Assembly (NCBI GenBank): GCA_013298955.1
Contig: JAAFJT010000006.1
Span: 24,231 to 88,230, forward strand
Length of the DNA: 64,000 nucleotides
Direction: 5' to 3'
DNA from: Chitinophagales bacterium
GTDB taxonomy: Bacteria; Bacteroidota; Bacteroidia; Chitinophagales; Saprospiraceae
Shown: piece by piece, positions 53,813-62,759 of the stretch
Layout of the letters: every line of letters starts with the position of its first letter
Position numbering within the stretch: position 1 is the first letter of the stretch
Position numbers and translations under genes: made by a program
Notes under the pieces: model-generated
What the model was told of the DNA's origin: nothing
The model's database searches: none
Seen by the model: only the letters and a program-made list of their open reading frames with translations

Positions 53813-54475
53813 TTAAACATTCAAATAAGACATTAGAGAATCATAATGTTCTTGCAAGGTTTCAATGTATTCTTCTTCGGTGAACGAAGCCACTACATGA
53901 AAACGATAGCGTTCAAAAGCATTCAAAATACTTCGGATGTCAGTACGATTGATTTTAATCGTCACCTGCATCTCATTGGAATCGGCAATCGTCCGAAGGA
54001 AAGAATTTAAAATAATCCCGCCTTCCGACTCGACAATGCGCGCAATTTGAGACAATGAGTATTGAAATCGATTCACTTCCAACACCACAATACTGCCCGG
54101 TTCGGACAATGATGCGTTTTCCGCGAAATATTTCAACAAATCGTTCAACGTAATCACGCCCATAAACCGCCCGTTTTTATGCGCAAGCACTGGGATTGCG
54201 GTCAATTTATGAACATTCATCTGGCGCATAATCTCGTAAACGTGGTCGCGCTCCCGTACAAACGGAGGCATGAACGCCAAACGATACGCACTGAACGGCA
54301 ATTCGGGGTCATATTCCAAAATCATGTCTTCGGAAATCAATCCGAGCAATTCATCTTGGTTGACCAACGGCAAATGCCGAACACAATATTCCCCCATTAT
54401 TGCCATTGCGTCCTCACCGGTGTGAGTCAAATGGAGCGAAGGAATTTCGGTCGAAATCAATTCTTTGGCAATCAT
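53813..54475 (-). CDS. CBS-pair domain protein (AcuB-like)
   Basis: A 220-residue protein with two CBS motifs (about 5-60: HTGEDAMAIMGEYCVRHLPLVNQDELLGLISED; about 75-125: VYEIMRQMNVHKLTAIPVL...FMGVITLNDLL), followed by an ACT-like C-terminal region (GSIVVLEVNRFQYSLSQIARIVESEG). CBS pairs bind adenine nucleotides, so this is probably a ligand-sensing regulator. It lies alone on the minus strand; no enzyme domain is fused. Confidence 0.8.
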   Translation of the reverse strand: MIAKELISTEIPSLHLTHTGEDAMAIMGEYCVRHLPLVNQDELLGLISEDMILEYDPELPFSAYRLAFMPPFVRERDHVYEIMRQMNVHKLTAIPVLAHKNGRFMGVITLNDLLKYFAENASLSEPGSIVVLEVNRFQYSLSQIARIVESEGGIILNSFLRTIADSNEMQVTIKINRTDIRSILNAFERYRFHVVASFTEEEYIETLQEHYDSLMSYLNV

Positions 54476-55008
54476 AGTGTGTCCTTACATTGTTTTGGTT
54501 AGCAAATACGGTTCCTACCTTATTGGACGTTTCTCCGTGCTGTTATATCTATGCCGCGAATGTTACTTCCGTAATTTTGTCACAATTTGGACTCTTTTTT
54601 TCTAATCTCCAAATTTATATTGTTATTTTTTCTATAAATTTTTATTAAAATATTATTATTGGAATATCCACTTTTATCCGCATTATATTTTATTATAGCT
54701 TGTTTTTTCAAAATGTTATTTGATAGTTGGACGGACATCACAAAATAAGTCACAAGTTAATGAATGGTTAACAAATCCCTAAAATGCAGTATAACGGTAA
54801 ATAACATTAATCACTTCTGTTTTTGGAAACGATAAACCGTATTAACTATCTCCTTTGAAAAAGGAAATTAGGTTAACTTTCTACCTTTGCTGCGAAAACA
54901 ATACCAGTTTTAATTTTACGCCTTTTGTCAGTAAATTTTGACACAAATTTAACATTTTTTTGTAAATTTAAAACATTTTTTATCAAAATCTTTTTTTTTT
55001 TTGTTGGT
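54476..55008. other. 533-bp gap between CBS and DUF6029 genes
   Basis: No gene seen. AT-rich. It contains TTGTCACAA-type words near 54577 and a TACCTTTG word at 54882-54889 (with TTTG 24 bases upstream at 54854), a possible promoter, but no gene follows it on the plus strand within 1.7 kb. Confidence 0.4.
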
Positions 55009-56640
55009 TTAAAAAGTCGTATTCACATTAAAACGAATACCACTAAACGCAGGTTCTAACCGACAAATCCCGCCTGTACAAACCACTCCTTCCACTTGCT
55101 TGACATAGGCAAGTGAAAATCGGGTCGCACCTTGCGTGTAAGCCGCCGCTAAAGTCGGGTAATGTAAAGCAGAAGTTTTCTTAGGCAATACATTATACAT
55201 ATCCGAAACCGTTAATACCCACTTGGGCGCGATGGAATATTCGCCCAATAAAAAAAGCCATGAGCCATAATCTTGCTTCGTGTGCATGTATTGCGCTTCC
55301 ATACGCAACGTTTTTTCATCATTGATATGATAATTATATTCTATGTATGGCGTAATCGTTTGCACATTTGGCACATTGGGTTTCACTTCGTAAATGCTTT
55401 GATTATACGTTTGGAATTGAACGCCGATAGTCATTAAGTCTTGTTCAAATTTGCGTAAAGCATTGATATTTAATTCTCTATACAATAAATTGTTTTTTAA
55501 ATCATTGATACCTGACAAATTGGCATCTAATTGCCATTTATCCGACAAAGCTGCTTTTACATCTAATTGCAGGGCTTGTTCGCCAATTTCTTGCGTCGCA
55601 GCATTGTAACGAGCCGTCAAACGGTAGGTATTTTGACGCGCCATCGGTGGCAAAAAATGGATGATACCGCGATTAAGCGTCACGAAAGGGTTGGTTCGGA
55701 ACGTGAAATTTTCAGTGCGTTTGGCTTCGAGCGTGATGCCCAAACCCGATTGCGCGTAACCAAGTGTTGTGTAAAACACATGACCCGCCCGATTGACCAA
55801 TTTGCCCAACGAAATACTGCCATTTCGATTGATTTTTTCAGCAAAAGGGTCAAAAAAGACTTCATTTGTCTTGTACGCGCCTTCGATGTACCAAGTGAAA
55901 TTGCCAACTGTTAATTTATTATACAAACTAAATAAATACGTATTGTATTTAGCACCAATGCTATCGGGCAATGTATAAGTTCCAATCGTGCTGACGACTT
56001 TCTGAACGGTTTCATCATCTAAGGTGCGATTGACCACCCCAAAACCAGGAGCGCAACTCCATGTACCTGCCGAATCACTCGCAAAACCTTCGATATTCGC
56101 GCCTTTGATGATGCCATTATATGCGTCAAATTGTTGTTTTTGCCTGCCTGTGAAGGCTTTGATTTTCCAATCTGAATTTAAATGATACGATAAATTCACA
56201 CCATATAAAGCATTGTCTATCAATAAAGGACGTTCTTCATAGGCGCGAAAAATAATTCCAGAACCAATTTGGTCATACAAATAACCGACTCCAATATTGA
56301 AATCATCCATTTTTTTACGCACATACCAACGACCAATGCCTTGACCAGTAAAAGAACCTTGCGGATTCAATAAATTAGAATTATTAAACATGTCAAAACG
56401 CAAACCCATATCGTAACCAGCTCGTTGATATTTGAGCGAAAGCCAAGTTTCGGCACCAAATAATTGTCGGTCATATTGGGGCGTATTTGCCGCACCAATA
56501 GCCGAGTCTCGGATAAAAAAATTGCCATTGGCTTGTAAACTGCCACTTAGATATGACGTTTCCGTTTGCTCTTGTGCAACAGCCATTTGCGTTATAAACA
56601 ATTGACTTACAATGATTATTGAGTAGAGTTTTAATTTCAT
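55009..56640 (-). CDS. DUF6029 family outer-membrane protein
   Basis: A 543-residue exported protein with a signal peptide ending AVAQ. Aromatic- and polar-alternating strands and the terminal FNVNTTF fit an outer-membrane beta-barrel. N-terminal signature LSGSLQANGNFFIRD and the central SGIIFRAYEERPLLIDNALYGVNL resemble DUF6029, a Bacteroidota family of unknown function. The promoter at 56666-56694 is strong. Transcribed alone. Confidence 0.75.
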   Translation of the reverse strand: MKLKLYSIIIVSQLFITQMAVAQEQTETSYLSGSLQANGNFFIRDSAIGAANTPQYDRQLFGAETWLSLKYQRAGYDMGLRFDMFNNSNLLNPQGSFTGQGIGRWYVRKKMDDFNIGVGYLYDQIGSGIIFRAYEERPLLIDNALYGVNLSYHLNSDWKIKAFTGRQKQQFDAYNGIIKGANIEGFASDSAGTWSCAPGFGVVNRTLDDETVQKVVSTIGTYTLPDSIGAKYNTYLFSLYNKLTVGNFTWYIEGAYKTNEVFFDPFAEKINRNGSISLGKLVNRAGHVFYTTLGYAQSGLGITLEAKRTENFTFRTNPFVTLNRGIIHFLPPMARQNTYRLTARYNAATQEIGEQALQLDVKAALSDKWQLDANLSGINDLKNNLLYRELNINALRKFEQDLMTIGVQFQTYNQSIYEVKPNVPNVQTITPYIEYNYHINDEKTLRMEAQYMHTKQDYGSWLFLLGEYSIAPKWVLTVSDMYNVLPKKTSALHYPTLAAAYTQGATRFSLAYVKQVEGVVCTGGICRLEPAFSGIRFNVNTTF

Positions 56641-56665
56641 ACAACATTTCGGATTAAACTAAAAT

Positions 56666-56694
56666 CAAATTTAAGCAAAAATCTGAACCTACAA
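56666..56694 (-). promoter_or_regulatory. Candidate promoter of the DUF6029 gene
   Basis: On the minus strand TTTG/TTG (56694), an 18-base spacer and TAAATTTG (56673-56666) fit the Bacteroidota pattern. The leader is about 20 bases. Confidence 0.6.
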
Positions 56695-56736
56695 AGCAAA
56701 AGTGATTTTTTATTTTTTTCTAAAAAGCTACCTTGA

Positions 56737-56771
56737 TTTGACAAAAGTTCACTAACATTGCGCCAAATTTG
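56737..56771 (+). promoter_or_regulatory. Candidate promoter of the YfiT/OsmC genes
   Basis: TTTG (56737-56740), 23 bases, then CAAATTTG (56764-56771), a one-base departure from TAnnTTTG. It shares TTTGACAAAAGTT with the promoter at 51046. Confidence 0.45.
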
Positions 56772-56804
56772 CCGCCTATTTTTCAAACAATTTTTTTTAA
56801 AATC

Positions 56805-57344
56805 ATGGAAGCCACTACACTCGATGTTTTAAAATTCCCAATTGGTGCATTTGAACCACCTACAACTATCACCACTGCTCATATTCAAACTTGGATTCAA
56901 GCGATTGAAAATTTGCCCAAAGTGGTTTTTGATGCCGTTAATAATTTGAATATCAATCAATTAGATACGCCTTATCGTCCAAATGGTTGGACGGTGCGGC
57001 AGGTTGTGCATCATATGGCAGATAGTCATATTAATGCTTTTTGCCGTTTCAAATTGGCATTGACAGAGGAAAATCCGACGATTAAACCGTATGAAGAGGC
57101 ACTTTGGGCAGAGTTGCCTGATAGTCGCTTGCCTGTGGAGGTTTCTTTGCAATTGCTCAAAGCGGTGCATGAACGTTGGACGGCGATTTTGAAAAATACA
57201 TCGCCTGCGGATTTCAATCGCACGTTTTATCATCCCGAAATGGAGGTCAATCTCCCTTTGAAACGGATGTTGGGTTTATATGCTTGGCATGGAAAACATC
57301 ATACGGCACATATTACGACTTTGTGTAAACGAATGAATTGGTAA
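56805..57344 (+). CDS. YfiT/BstA-type DinB-superfamily putative metal-dependent hydrolase or thiol-S-transferase
   Basis: A 179-residue four-helix DinB-like protein. The predicted metal ligands are His in VHHMADSHINAF and in WHGKHHTAHI, with the family block EEALWAELPDSRL. Relatives include the bacillithiol transferase BstA and YfiT; which thiol is used here is unknown. Start at ATG 56805; an upstream TTG at 56769 overlaps the promoter. OsmC follows 36 bp later. Confidence 0.8.
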   Translation: MEATTLDVLKFPIGAFEPPTTITTAHIQTWIQAIENLPKVVFDAVNNLNINQLDTPYRPNGWTVRQVVHHMADSHINAFCRFKLALTEENPTIKPYEEALWAELPDSRLPVEVSLQLLKAVHERWTAILKNTSPADFNRTFYHPEMEVNLPLKRMLGLYAWHGKHHTAHITTLCKRMNW

Positions 57345-57379
57345 ATTGTTGATTATCAAATAATTATAAAAATCAAATT

Positions 57380-57784
57380 ATGACAGCAATTATCACTTAT
57401 CAAGGCGATTTGCGGACGGAAATGGTGCATATTCAATCGAATAACACCATACACACGGACGCGCCCAAAGATAATCATGGCAAAGGGGAAGCCTTTTCGC
57501 CAACGGATTTGGTTGCGGCGGCATTGGGAAGCTGCATGTTGAGCATCATGGGCATTTATGCGCGACAACATGACATCAATATTGATGGCACTCGCGTTGA
57601 AATCCTTAAAGGAATGGCGGCGAATCCGCGCCGCATTTCCAAAATTGAGGCTGTTATCAAGATGCCGCAAGACAAAATTTATACGGAAAAACAACGAAAA
57701 GCATTAGAACATGCTGCCTTAACTTGTCCTGTGAGCAAAAGTTTACACGCGGATTTGGTGCAGGATATACAATTTGTTTGGTAA
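57380..57784 (+). CDS. OsmC/Ohr family protein
   Basis: A 134-residue protein with the two conserved redox cysteines in LGSCMLSIMG (about residue 52) and AALTCPVSKS (about 116). OsmC-type proteins reduce organic hydroperoxides. It is immediately downstream of the DinB-like gene and probably cotranscribed with it. A large palindrome begins 4 bp after the stop. Confidence 0.85.
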   Translation: MTAIITYQGDLRTEMVHIQSNNTIHTDAPKDNHGKGEAFSPTDLVAAALGSCMLSIMGIYARQHDINIDGTRVEILKGMAANPRRISKIEAVIKMPQDKIYTEKQRKALEHAALTCPVSKSLHADLVQDIQFVW

Positions 57785-57788
57785 AAGA

Positions 57789-57942
57789 CAGCAATTTCCG
57801 CTATGGAAATTTTTGAAATAGGATGCTTATGATTTGAAGGATAAAAAGGATATTTTGAGTTACAATTGGTGCTTTTCAACTGAAAAATTCCTTGAAATCA
57901 TAAGCATCCTATTTCAAAAATTTTCCAAAGCGGAAATTGCTG
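57789..57942. repeat. 52-bp-arm palindrome immediately 3' of the OsmC gene
   Basis: CAGCAATTTCCGCTATGGAA and onward (57789-57840) pair with 57890-57942 with only about three differences. It has a 49-base loop. The outer phrase CAGCAATTTCCGCT recurs near 44812. Confidence 0.9.
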
Positions 57943-57986
57943 GGTAAAAGAGAATTTTTATTTAATTTATTATAAATCAATGTGTT

Positions 57987-58826
57987 ATGAAAAAAATAGG
58001 TCTATTATTAAGCGCATCTTTTTTGGCTTTGAGCCTTGATGCACAAATCCAAGCTCCAGCTCCAAGTCCGACTATCACGATGAGTCAACAAGTTGGTTTG
58101 ACGGATGTGAAATTAGAATATTCTCGCCCGAGCGCGAAAGGGCGTAAAGTGTATGGCGATTTAGTCCCTTTTGGCGAAATGTGGCGGACGGGTGCGAATA
58201 GTGCTACTAAATTGACATTTAGCGATTCGGTTCAGTTCAATGGCAAATGGTTACAAAAAGGTACTTATGCGTTGTACACGATTCCTGCGAAAGACGAATG
58301 GACGATTGTTTTGAGCAAAAATACAGGTAACTGGGGTTCAAATGGGTACAAAATGGAAGATGATGCAACACGTTTCAATTTGAAATCGGCAGCAACGAGT
58401 GATAAAACGGAAACATTTACCATTAATATCGCCGATTGCGCGAATAATGATGCTAAAATTGAGTTGACTTGGGAAAATACGCGGGTAAGTATTCCATTCA
58501 CTGTGCCGACCGATGCTAAAATGATGGCGGCTATCAAATCTACGATGAATGGACCTTCAGGCGATTCGTATTTTGCGGCAGGTCGTTATTACCTTGAAAG
58601 TGGCAAAGATATGACACAAGCATTGGCTTGGGTGAATAAATCGTTGGAGATGAATGGCGAAAAATTCTGGATGTTGCGTCAAAAATCGTTGATTCAAGCT
58701 AAAATGGGCGATTTAAAAGGAGCTATTGAAACGGCAACGAAATCCCGTGATATGGCTGAAAAGGAAAAAAATATGGATTACGTGCGGATGAATGAAAAAT
58801 CCATCGCAGAGTGGAAAAAGAAATAA
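57987..58826 (+). CDS. DUF2911 family exported protein with TPR-like tail
   Basis: A 279-residue protein with a signal peptide (LALSLDAQ). DUF2911 spans about 30-165: the repeated EYSRPSAKGRKVYGDLVPFGEMWRTGANSATKL and GTYALYTIPAKDEWTIVLSKN are typical. The C-terminal 100 residues look like helix-turn-helix TPR units (SLEMNGEKFWMLRQKSLIQAKMGDLKGAIE). Function unknown; the family is abundant in Bacteroidota. A perfect palindrome begins 8 bp after the stop. Confidence 0.8.
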   Translation: MKKIGLLLSASFLALSLDAQIQAPAPSPTITMSQQVGLTDVKLEYSRPSAKGRKVYGDLVPFGEMWRTGANSATKLTFSDSVQFNGKWLQKGTYALYTIPAKDEWTIVLSKNTGNWGSNGYKMEDDATRFNLKSAATSDKTETFTINIADCANNDAKIELTWENTRVSIPFTVPTDAKMMAAIKSTMNGPSGDSYFAAGRYYLESGKDMTQALAWVNKSLEMNGEKFWMLRQKSLIQAKMGDLKGAIETATKSRDMAEKEKNMDYVRMNEKSIAEWKKK

Positions 58827-58833
58827 TTTTTAG

Positions 58834-58863
58834 AAGTCGTCGAAGTTTAAACTTCGACGACTT
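58834..58863. repeat. Perfect palindrome without loop between convergent genes
   Basis: AAGTCGTCGAAGTTT is followed at once by its exact complement. It lies 7 bp after the DUF2911 stop and 8 bp before the ABC gene stop. T-runs on both sides make it a plausible bidirectional terminator. Confidence 0.9.
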
Positions 58864-58871
58864 TTTATTTC

Positions 58872-59615
58872 TTATAAAGATTGTCTCGCTTTCAAATAAT
58901 GATGATTTGGGTCAAATGCCGAAACAATATTTGGATTCAATGTATCAGATTCAACTACACCATCCCGCAAACGGATGATTCGATGGGCGTGTTCGGCAAT
59001 ATCAGGTTCATGTGTGACGAGAATCACCGTATTGCCCGCTTTATGAATGGTTTCAAAAATACCCATGATTTCAATACTCGTCTTAGTATCCAAATTGCCT
59101 GTCGGTTCATCCGCCAAAATAATCGCAGGGTCATTGACTAAGGCGCGGGCAATTGCGACCCGTTGTCGTTGTCCGCCCGATAATTCATTCGGTTTGTGCT
59201 GCACGCGGTCGCCCAAACCAACGGATGTTAAGGCTTGCATCGCTTTTTCGATGCGTTTGGTGCGATTCATCCCCGCGTAAATCAACGGCAATGCCACATT
59301 ATCCAACGAACTCAAGCGCGGCAATAAATTAAAGGTTTGAAAAACAAAACCAATTTCTTTGTTACGCACTTCGGCGAGTTCGGCATCTTCCATCGTGCTG
59401 ACATTCGTGCCATTCAAAACATACGCGCCTTCGGTCGGACTGTCTAAACAGCCCAACAAATTCATCAACGTCGATTTTCCAGAACCAGAGGGACCCATCA
59501 AGGCGACATATTCATTTTTATTAATTTGAATATTGATAGCTTTGAGGGCGTGAATCGTGTCCGCACCCATGACGTAGGTTTTGCAAATGTCTTTCAGTTC
59601 GATTATCGGCTTCAT
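58872..59615 (-). CDS. ABC transporter ATP-binding protein (LolD/MacB type)
   Basis: A 247-residue ATPase with Walker [10 protein letters not shown], signature [15 protein letters not shown], Walker [13 protein letters not shown] and the H-loop [12 protein letters not shown]. It belongs to the MacB/LolD/FtsE group, which power outer-membrane lipoprotein release, peptide export or cell division permeases. No permease gene is adjacent, so the partner is unknown. Start at ATG 59615; the frame extends 34 codons upstream into the gatC region. gatC is 61 bp upstream. Confidence 0.85.
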   Translation of the reverse strand: MKPIIELKDICKTYVMGADTIHALKAINIQINKNEYVALMGPSGSGKSTLMNLLGCLDSPTEGAYVLNGTNVSTMEDAELAEVRNKEIGFVFQTFNLLPRLSSLDNVALPLIYAGMNRTKRIEKAMQALTSVGLGDRVQHKPNELSGGQRQRVAIARALVNDPAIILADEPTGNLDTKTSIEIMGIFETIHKAGNTVILVTHEPDIAEHAHRIIRLRDGVVESDTLNPNIVSAFDPNHHYLKARQSL

Positions 59616-59676
59616 GCGTTGCTTAAAAGTTGTGATTAAAAAAGAATTGTTATAACAACTTTTAATTTTTAATCTG

Positions 59677-59967
59677 TTATAAATCAATGACTTTTGGTAC
59701 TTTGAAATAATCTTCATTTGCCAAAGGCGCGTTACTCAAAGCTGCTTTTTTGGCAACTTGAAATTGAACGACATCTTCACGCCAATGATTTTCCGTTTCC
59801 GAAAGGTAAATCAATGGTTCAACCCCAGTCGTATCTAAGGTATTTAATTGCTCGACCATTTTCAAAATATCGTTGAGCGAACCTTGCACGGCTTTGCGTT
59901 CCTGTTCAGAAAGCTCTAAGCGCGCCAATTGTTCCAACTTCAAAATTAAGGCATTATCTATCTGCAT
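59677..59967 (-). CDS. gatC: Aspartyl/glutamyl-tRNA amidotransferase subunit C
   Basis: A 96-residue Gat[32 protein letters not shown] in the N-terminal helix and LREDVVQ-type HWREDVVQ region. GatC stabilises GatAB, which converts Glu-tRNA(Gln) and Asp-tRNA(Asn). gatA and gatB are not in the window. Upstream of the ABC gene on the same strand. Confidence 0.9.
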   Translation of the reverse strand: MQIDNALILKLEQLARLELSEQERKAVQGSLNDILKMVEQLNTLDTTGVEPLIYLSETENHWREDVVQFQVAKKAALSNAPLANEDYFKVPKVIDL

Positions 59968-60077
59968 GATAATTAATCGGATGTGGGTTTGAAAAATATC
60001 GTCAAAAGTACGTTTTTTTCAGATAATGTGGTGTATTTTCGCACCGTTAAATCAGATTTTAGTCTTATTGCAGTATT

Positions 60078-60701
60078 ATGAATGTAAAACATATCGCCAT
60101 TGCGGGCAATATCGGTGCGGGAAAAACCACTTTGACCACTCAATTGGCTCGACAATTTGGCTGGGAGGCGCACTATGAGGATGTGGCAGACAATCCCTAT
60201 TTGTCCGATTTCTATCACGACATGCACCGGTGGTCGTTCAATTTGCAGATTTACTTCCTCAACAGTCGGTATCGGCAAATCTTGGATATTCAAAAAGGGT
60301 CGAAAGTCGTGATTCAAGACCGCACGATTTATGAAGATGCGTATATTTTCGCGCCCAATTTGCATGAAATGGGGTTGATGAGTAAACGGGATTTTGATAA
60401 TTACTTTACCTTATTTGAAATCATGTCCACTCAGGTCAAACCGCCAGATTTGTTGATTTATCTGAAAGCGAGTATTCCGACCTTGGTTTCGCACATCCAA
60501 GCACGCGGGCGCGATTACGAAGGTAGTATCAGCATTGATTATTTGAAAAAATTGAATAATCGATATAATCAATTTATTTCCACTTATAAAGCAGGTAAAT
60601 TATTGGTGATTGATTCCGATAAAGTCGATTTTTTGAATCGAAAAGAAGATTTAGGCAAAATTGTGAATAATATTCGAGCTGAATTGCATGGCTTGTTTTG
60701 A
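60078..60701 (+). CDS. Deoxynucleoside kinase
   Basis: A 207-residue dNK-family enzyme phosphorylating deoxynucleosides in salvage. P-loop GNIGAGKTT (about residues 10-18), the QDRTIYEDAYIF block, and the LID-like QARGRDYEGSI. It resembles dGK/dCK-type bacterial kinases; nucleoside preference cannot be judged. Divergent from gatC. Confidence 0.85.
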   Translation: MNVKHIAIAGNIGAGKTTLTTQLARQFGWEAHYEDVADNPYLSDFYHDMHRWSFNLQIYFLNSRYRQILDIQKGSKVVIQDRTIYEDAYIFAPNLHEMGLMSKRDFDNYFTLFEIMSTQVKPPDLLIYLKASIPTLVSHIQARGRDYEGSISIDYLKKLNNRYNQFISTYKAGKLLVIDSDKVDFLNRKEDLGKIVNNIRAELHGLF

Positions 60702-60781
60702 ATGGATTGTAACCCTAACCATTACCCACAATATAAAATTCGGTATGTAGCACCCTAACATTGGTAGCAAAACGATTTTAG

Positions 60782-60839
60782 AGGTGCATAGTACCCTACC
60801 ATGCAGCGTTTTTTACCGATATTTCGGTGCTACGCACCT
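60782..60839. repeat. GGTGC(A/G)TAG(T/C)ACC inverted repeat
   Basis: AGGTGCATAGTACC (60782-60795) pairs with GGTGCTACGCACCT (60826-60839). The loop includes ACCGA/TCGGT. A similar GGTGCGTAGCACC word is, from memory, common in some Bacteroidota intergenic regions. Confidence 0.55.
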
Positions 60840-60845
60840 TTTTGG

Positions 60846-60928
60846 CAACTTTCGCAAAGTATATTTTTGAAATTAATTTTGATTTTTTTTAAAACAATTT
60901 ATTTAAAAAATAGACTTTGCGAAAGTTG
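60846..60928. repeat. Imperfect palindrome CAACTTTCGCAAAGT
   Basis: CAACTTTCGCAAAGT (60846-60860) and ACTTTGCGAAAGTTG (60914-60928) are exact inverted repeats; the 53-base interior also has AT-rich self-pairing. Confidence 0.75.
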
Positions 60929-61041
60929 TTTCAGGAAAAATTTATCTTTTTCTGATTGTGTATTACTGAATTTTGTATTTAAAATTCGCGCTTTTATTCT
61001 GTGGGTAATAGATAGGTTTTAAACCTTGCCAACGTTGTTTT

Positions 61042-61338
61042 TTATAATTGTTCAATAATTTGCATTGTTTCCACACGCACGCGACACACGCGCATCAACA
61101 AATCTATCACATGCTCCTTATAATCCGCAAATGGATAGGTATTAAATGGTGCGGCAATCGTCGGGTCAGATGGTTTTGATGGTTTATATTGGTCTAAAAC
61201 CCATTCTAACGCACTGCGATTCCCCAATTTATAATCCCAAGCCGCTTCTGGAACGTCACATAATTTGGTTATTTCGTCTATTTCGATACAATGATTGGCT
61301 TTATCGGCTTTTAACTTTGCTTTTGGATAGAAAACCAT
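61042..61338 (-). pseudogene. Detached C-terminal fragment of a type ISP restriction-modification enzyme
   Basis: The 98-codon frame matches the extreme C-terminus of type ISP/helicase-methyltransferase R-M enzymes: KLKADKANHCIEIDEI, DYKLGNRSALEWVLDQYK and VETMQIIEQL. It lacks helicase, methyltransferase and target-recognition domains. The last 163 bp are about 94% identical to 63838-64000, where the same tail occurs on an incoming gene. It is therefore a duplicated 3' end, on the minus strand next to the DUF262 promoter. Confidence 0.7.
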
Positions 61339-61424
61339 GAAGTTTAAATAAAAACTGTTACAAATTTTACTATTATTTATCCTAATTTTATTAGGATTTT
61401 ACCACTATTTATCCTAATTTTGCT

Positions 61425-61432
61425 TATCTTTG
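61425..61432 (+). promoter_or_regulatory. Candidate -7 box of the DUF262-HEPN operon
   Basis: TATCTTTG matches TAnnTTTG; the -33 region lacks a clear TTG. A transcript would start near 61439 and contain a short leader with a start-stop ATG-TAG at 61450-61455, preceded by GAGGT. Confidence 0.45.
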
Positions 61433-61463
61433 TATTTTTATGAGGTAAAATGTAGTGTTAACC

Positions 61464-62750
61464 ATGATTAAATTAAAAAAAATGTTTAATGAAAGTGATT
61501 ATTTAACGAGCGAATTGTTTTCGCTTCATGAACAACCCAAAAACGGACAATCGCCAGATGACAACGCTTTGATTAATGAAAAATACAAAAAAGGCGATAT
61601 GCGAATTGTCACAGAACAAGGACGCACCGATCTTCAGTCTATTAGCACTATAATTGATAAAGAAAAATATATATTAAACCCTGAGTATCAACGTAGAAAG
61701 CGTTGGAATAATCGGCGTAAATCGCGGTTAATAGAATCATTTATTATGAATGTTCCAATTCCGCCTATTTTTCTATATGAAATAGAATATGCGGTTTACG
61801 AAGTGATGGACGGGTTGCAACGACTTACCGCTATTGATGAGTTTTATAAGGGAAAATTTGCATTAGAAGGTTTGGAATATTGGAGCGAATTAAATGGTCG
61901 AAAATATCAGGATTTACCCTCCAATGTGAGAGCAGGAATTGATAGACGGCATTTATCGTCTGTCATTTTATTGGCAGAAACGGCAAGTAGTAAAGAAAGT
62001 GCTGACTTTCTAAAGAAAGTCGTTTTTGGGCGTTTGAATAGTGGGGGCGAAAAATTGACACCACAAGAACTTAGAAATGCCTTATATAATGGTAAATTAA
62101 ATCAATTGTGTTTGAAATTGGCTAAAAATGACTTATTTCGTAAGTTATGGCACTTTCCATTAGAGCATGAGGTGGAAGATTTATTGCTCAAAAGTGAAGA
62201 CGAATTGGAAAATAGCAATTATACATCCATCATCATGGATAAATACCGTCGTATGGATGATGTTGAATTGGTGTTGCGTTTTTTTGCCTATAATCAGATA
62301 AAGCAGACTAAACAGTTAAAAGAGGTTACTTCGGAACGGTTAAAATCTTTTGCAATTGAGCGTTTTCTGGATGATTATTTGAAAGAGGGTAATCATTTTT
62401 CAGATGCAAAACTGGCACAACTTGAAACGTCTTTTATTGAAACGATTACTTTAATTTATAATATTTTTGGAAATAAAGCTTTTGTGATGCCACGACGCAA
62501 TGTTCAGTCTCATACGCCTACGAAAACGATTTACGACCCACTTATGCAGGCATTTTCTCAATATATTCCTTATAAAGAACAACTCTTAAAACAAAAATTC
62601 GATATTGTAGTTGAGATTTATAAGGATAAAAAGTTATTAGAACGCCCCAAAAGAGGTAGTTATATGTTTGATGGCAAAAATCAGTATATTAGAGATGTGG
62701 ATGTGCGAATCGACTATTTCAATCACTTTTTACAAAAGTATATCGTTTAA
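61464..62750 (+). CDS. DUF262 (GmrSD-type) protein of a defence-like cassette
   Basis: A 428-residue protein. The DUF262/ParB-like NTPase-nuclease region shows ILNPEYQRRKRWNNRRKSRLIESFIMNVPIPPIFLYE (about 65-105), VMDGLQRLTAIDEFY (D116-R120, where the usual motif is DGQQR), and FGRLNSGGEKLTPQELRNALYNG. In GmrSD and SspE-type proteins DUF262 binds nucleotide and participates in restriction of modified DNA. The ATG at 61464 is preferred over GTG 61455. A HEPN gene follows 9 bp downstream. Confidence 0.85.
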   Translation: MIKLKKMFNESDYLTSELFSLHEQPKNGQSPDDNALINEKYKKGDMRIVTEQGRTDLQSISTIIDKEKYILNPEYQRRKRWNNRRKSRLIESFIMNVPIPPIFLYEIEYAVYEVMDGLQRLTAIDEFYKGKFALEGLEYWSELNGRKYQDLPSNVRAGIDRRHLSSVILLAETASSKESADFLKKVVFGRLNSGGEKLTPQELRNALYNGKLNQLCLKLAKNDLFRKLWHFPLEHEVEDLLLKSEDELENSNYTSIIMDKYRRMDDVELVLRFFAYNQIKQTKQLKEVTSERLKSFAIERFLDDYLKEGNHFSDAKLAQLETSFIETITLIYNIFGNKAFVMPRRNVQSHTPTKTIYDPLMQAFSQYIPYKEQLLKQKFDIVVEIYKDKKLLERPKRGSYMFDGKNQYIRDVDVRIDYFNHFLQKYIV

Positions 62751-62759
62751 GTTTTACTT

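Larger units (their letters stand above)
60702..61041. other. 340-bp gap with two hairpins
   Basis: No gene seen. It contains a GGTGC-type palindrome (60782-60839) and an imperfect palindrome (60846-60928). Confidence 0.5.

Noticed and set aside
61425..61432. The TTTG four bases before TATCTTTG as a -33 element
   Set aside because: The spacing is far from 17-23 bases, so only the -7 box was kept.
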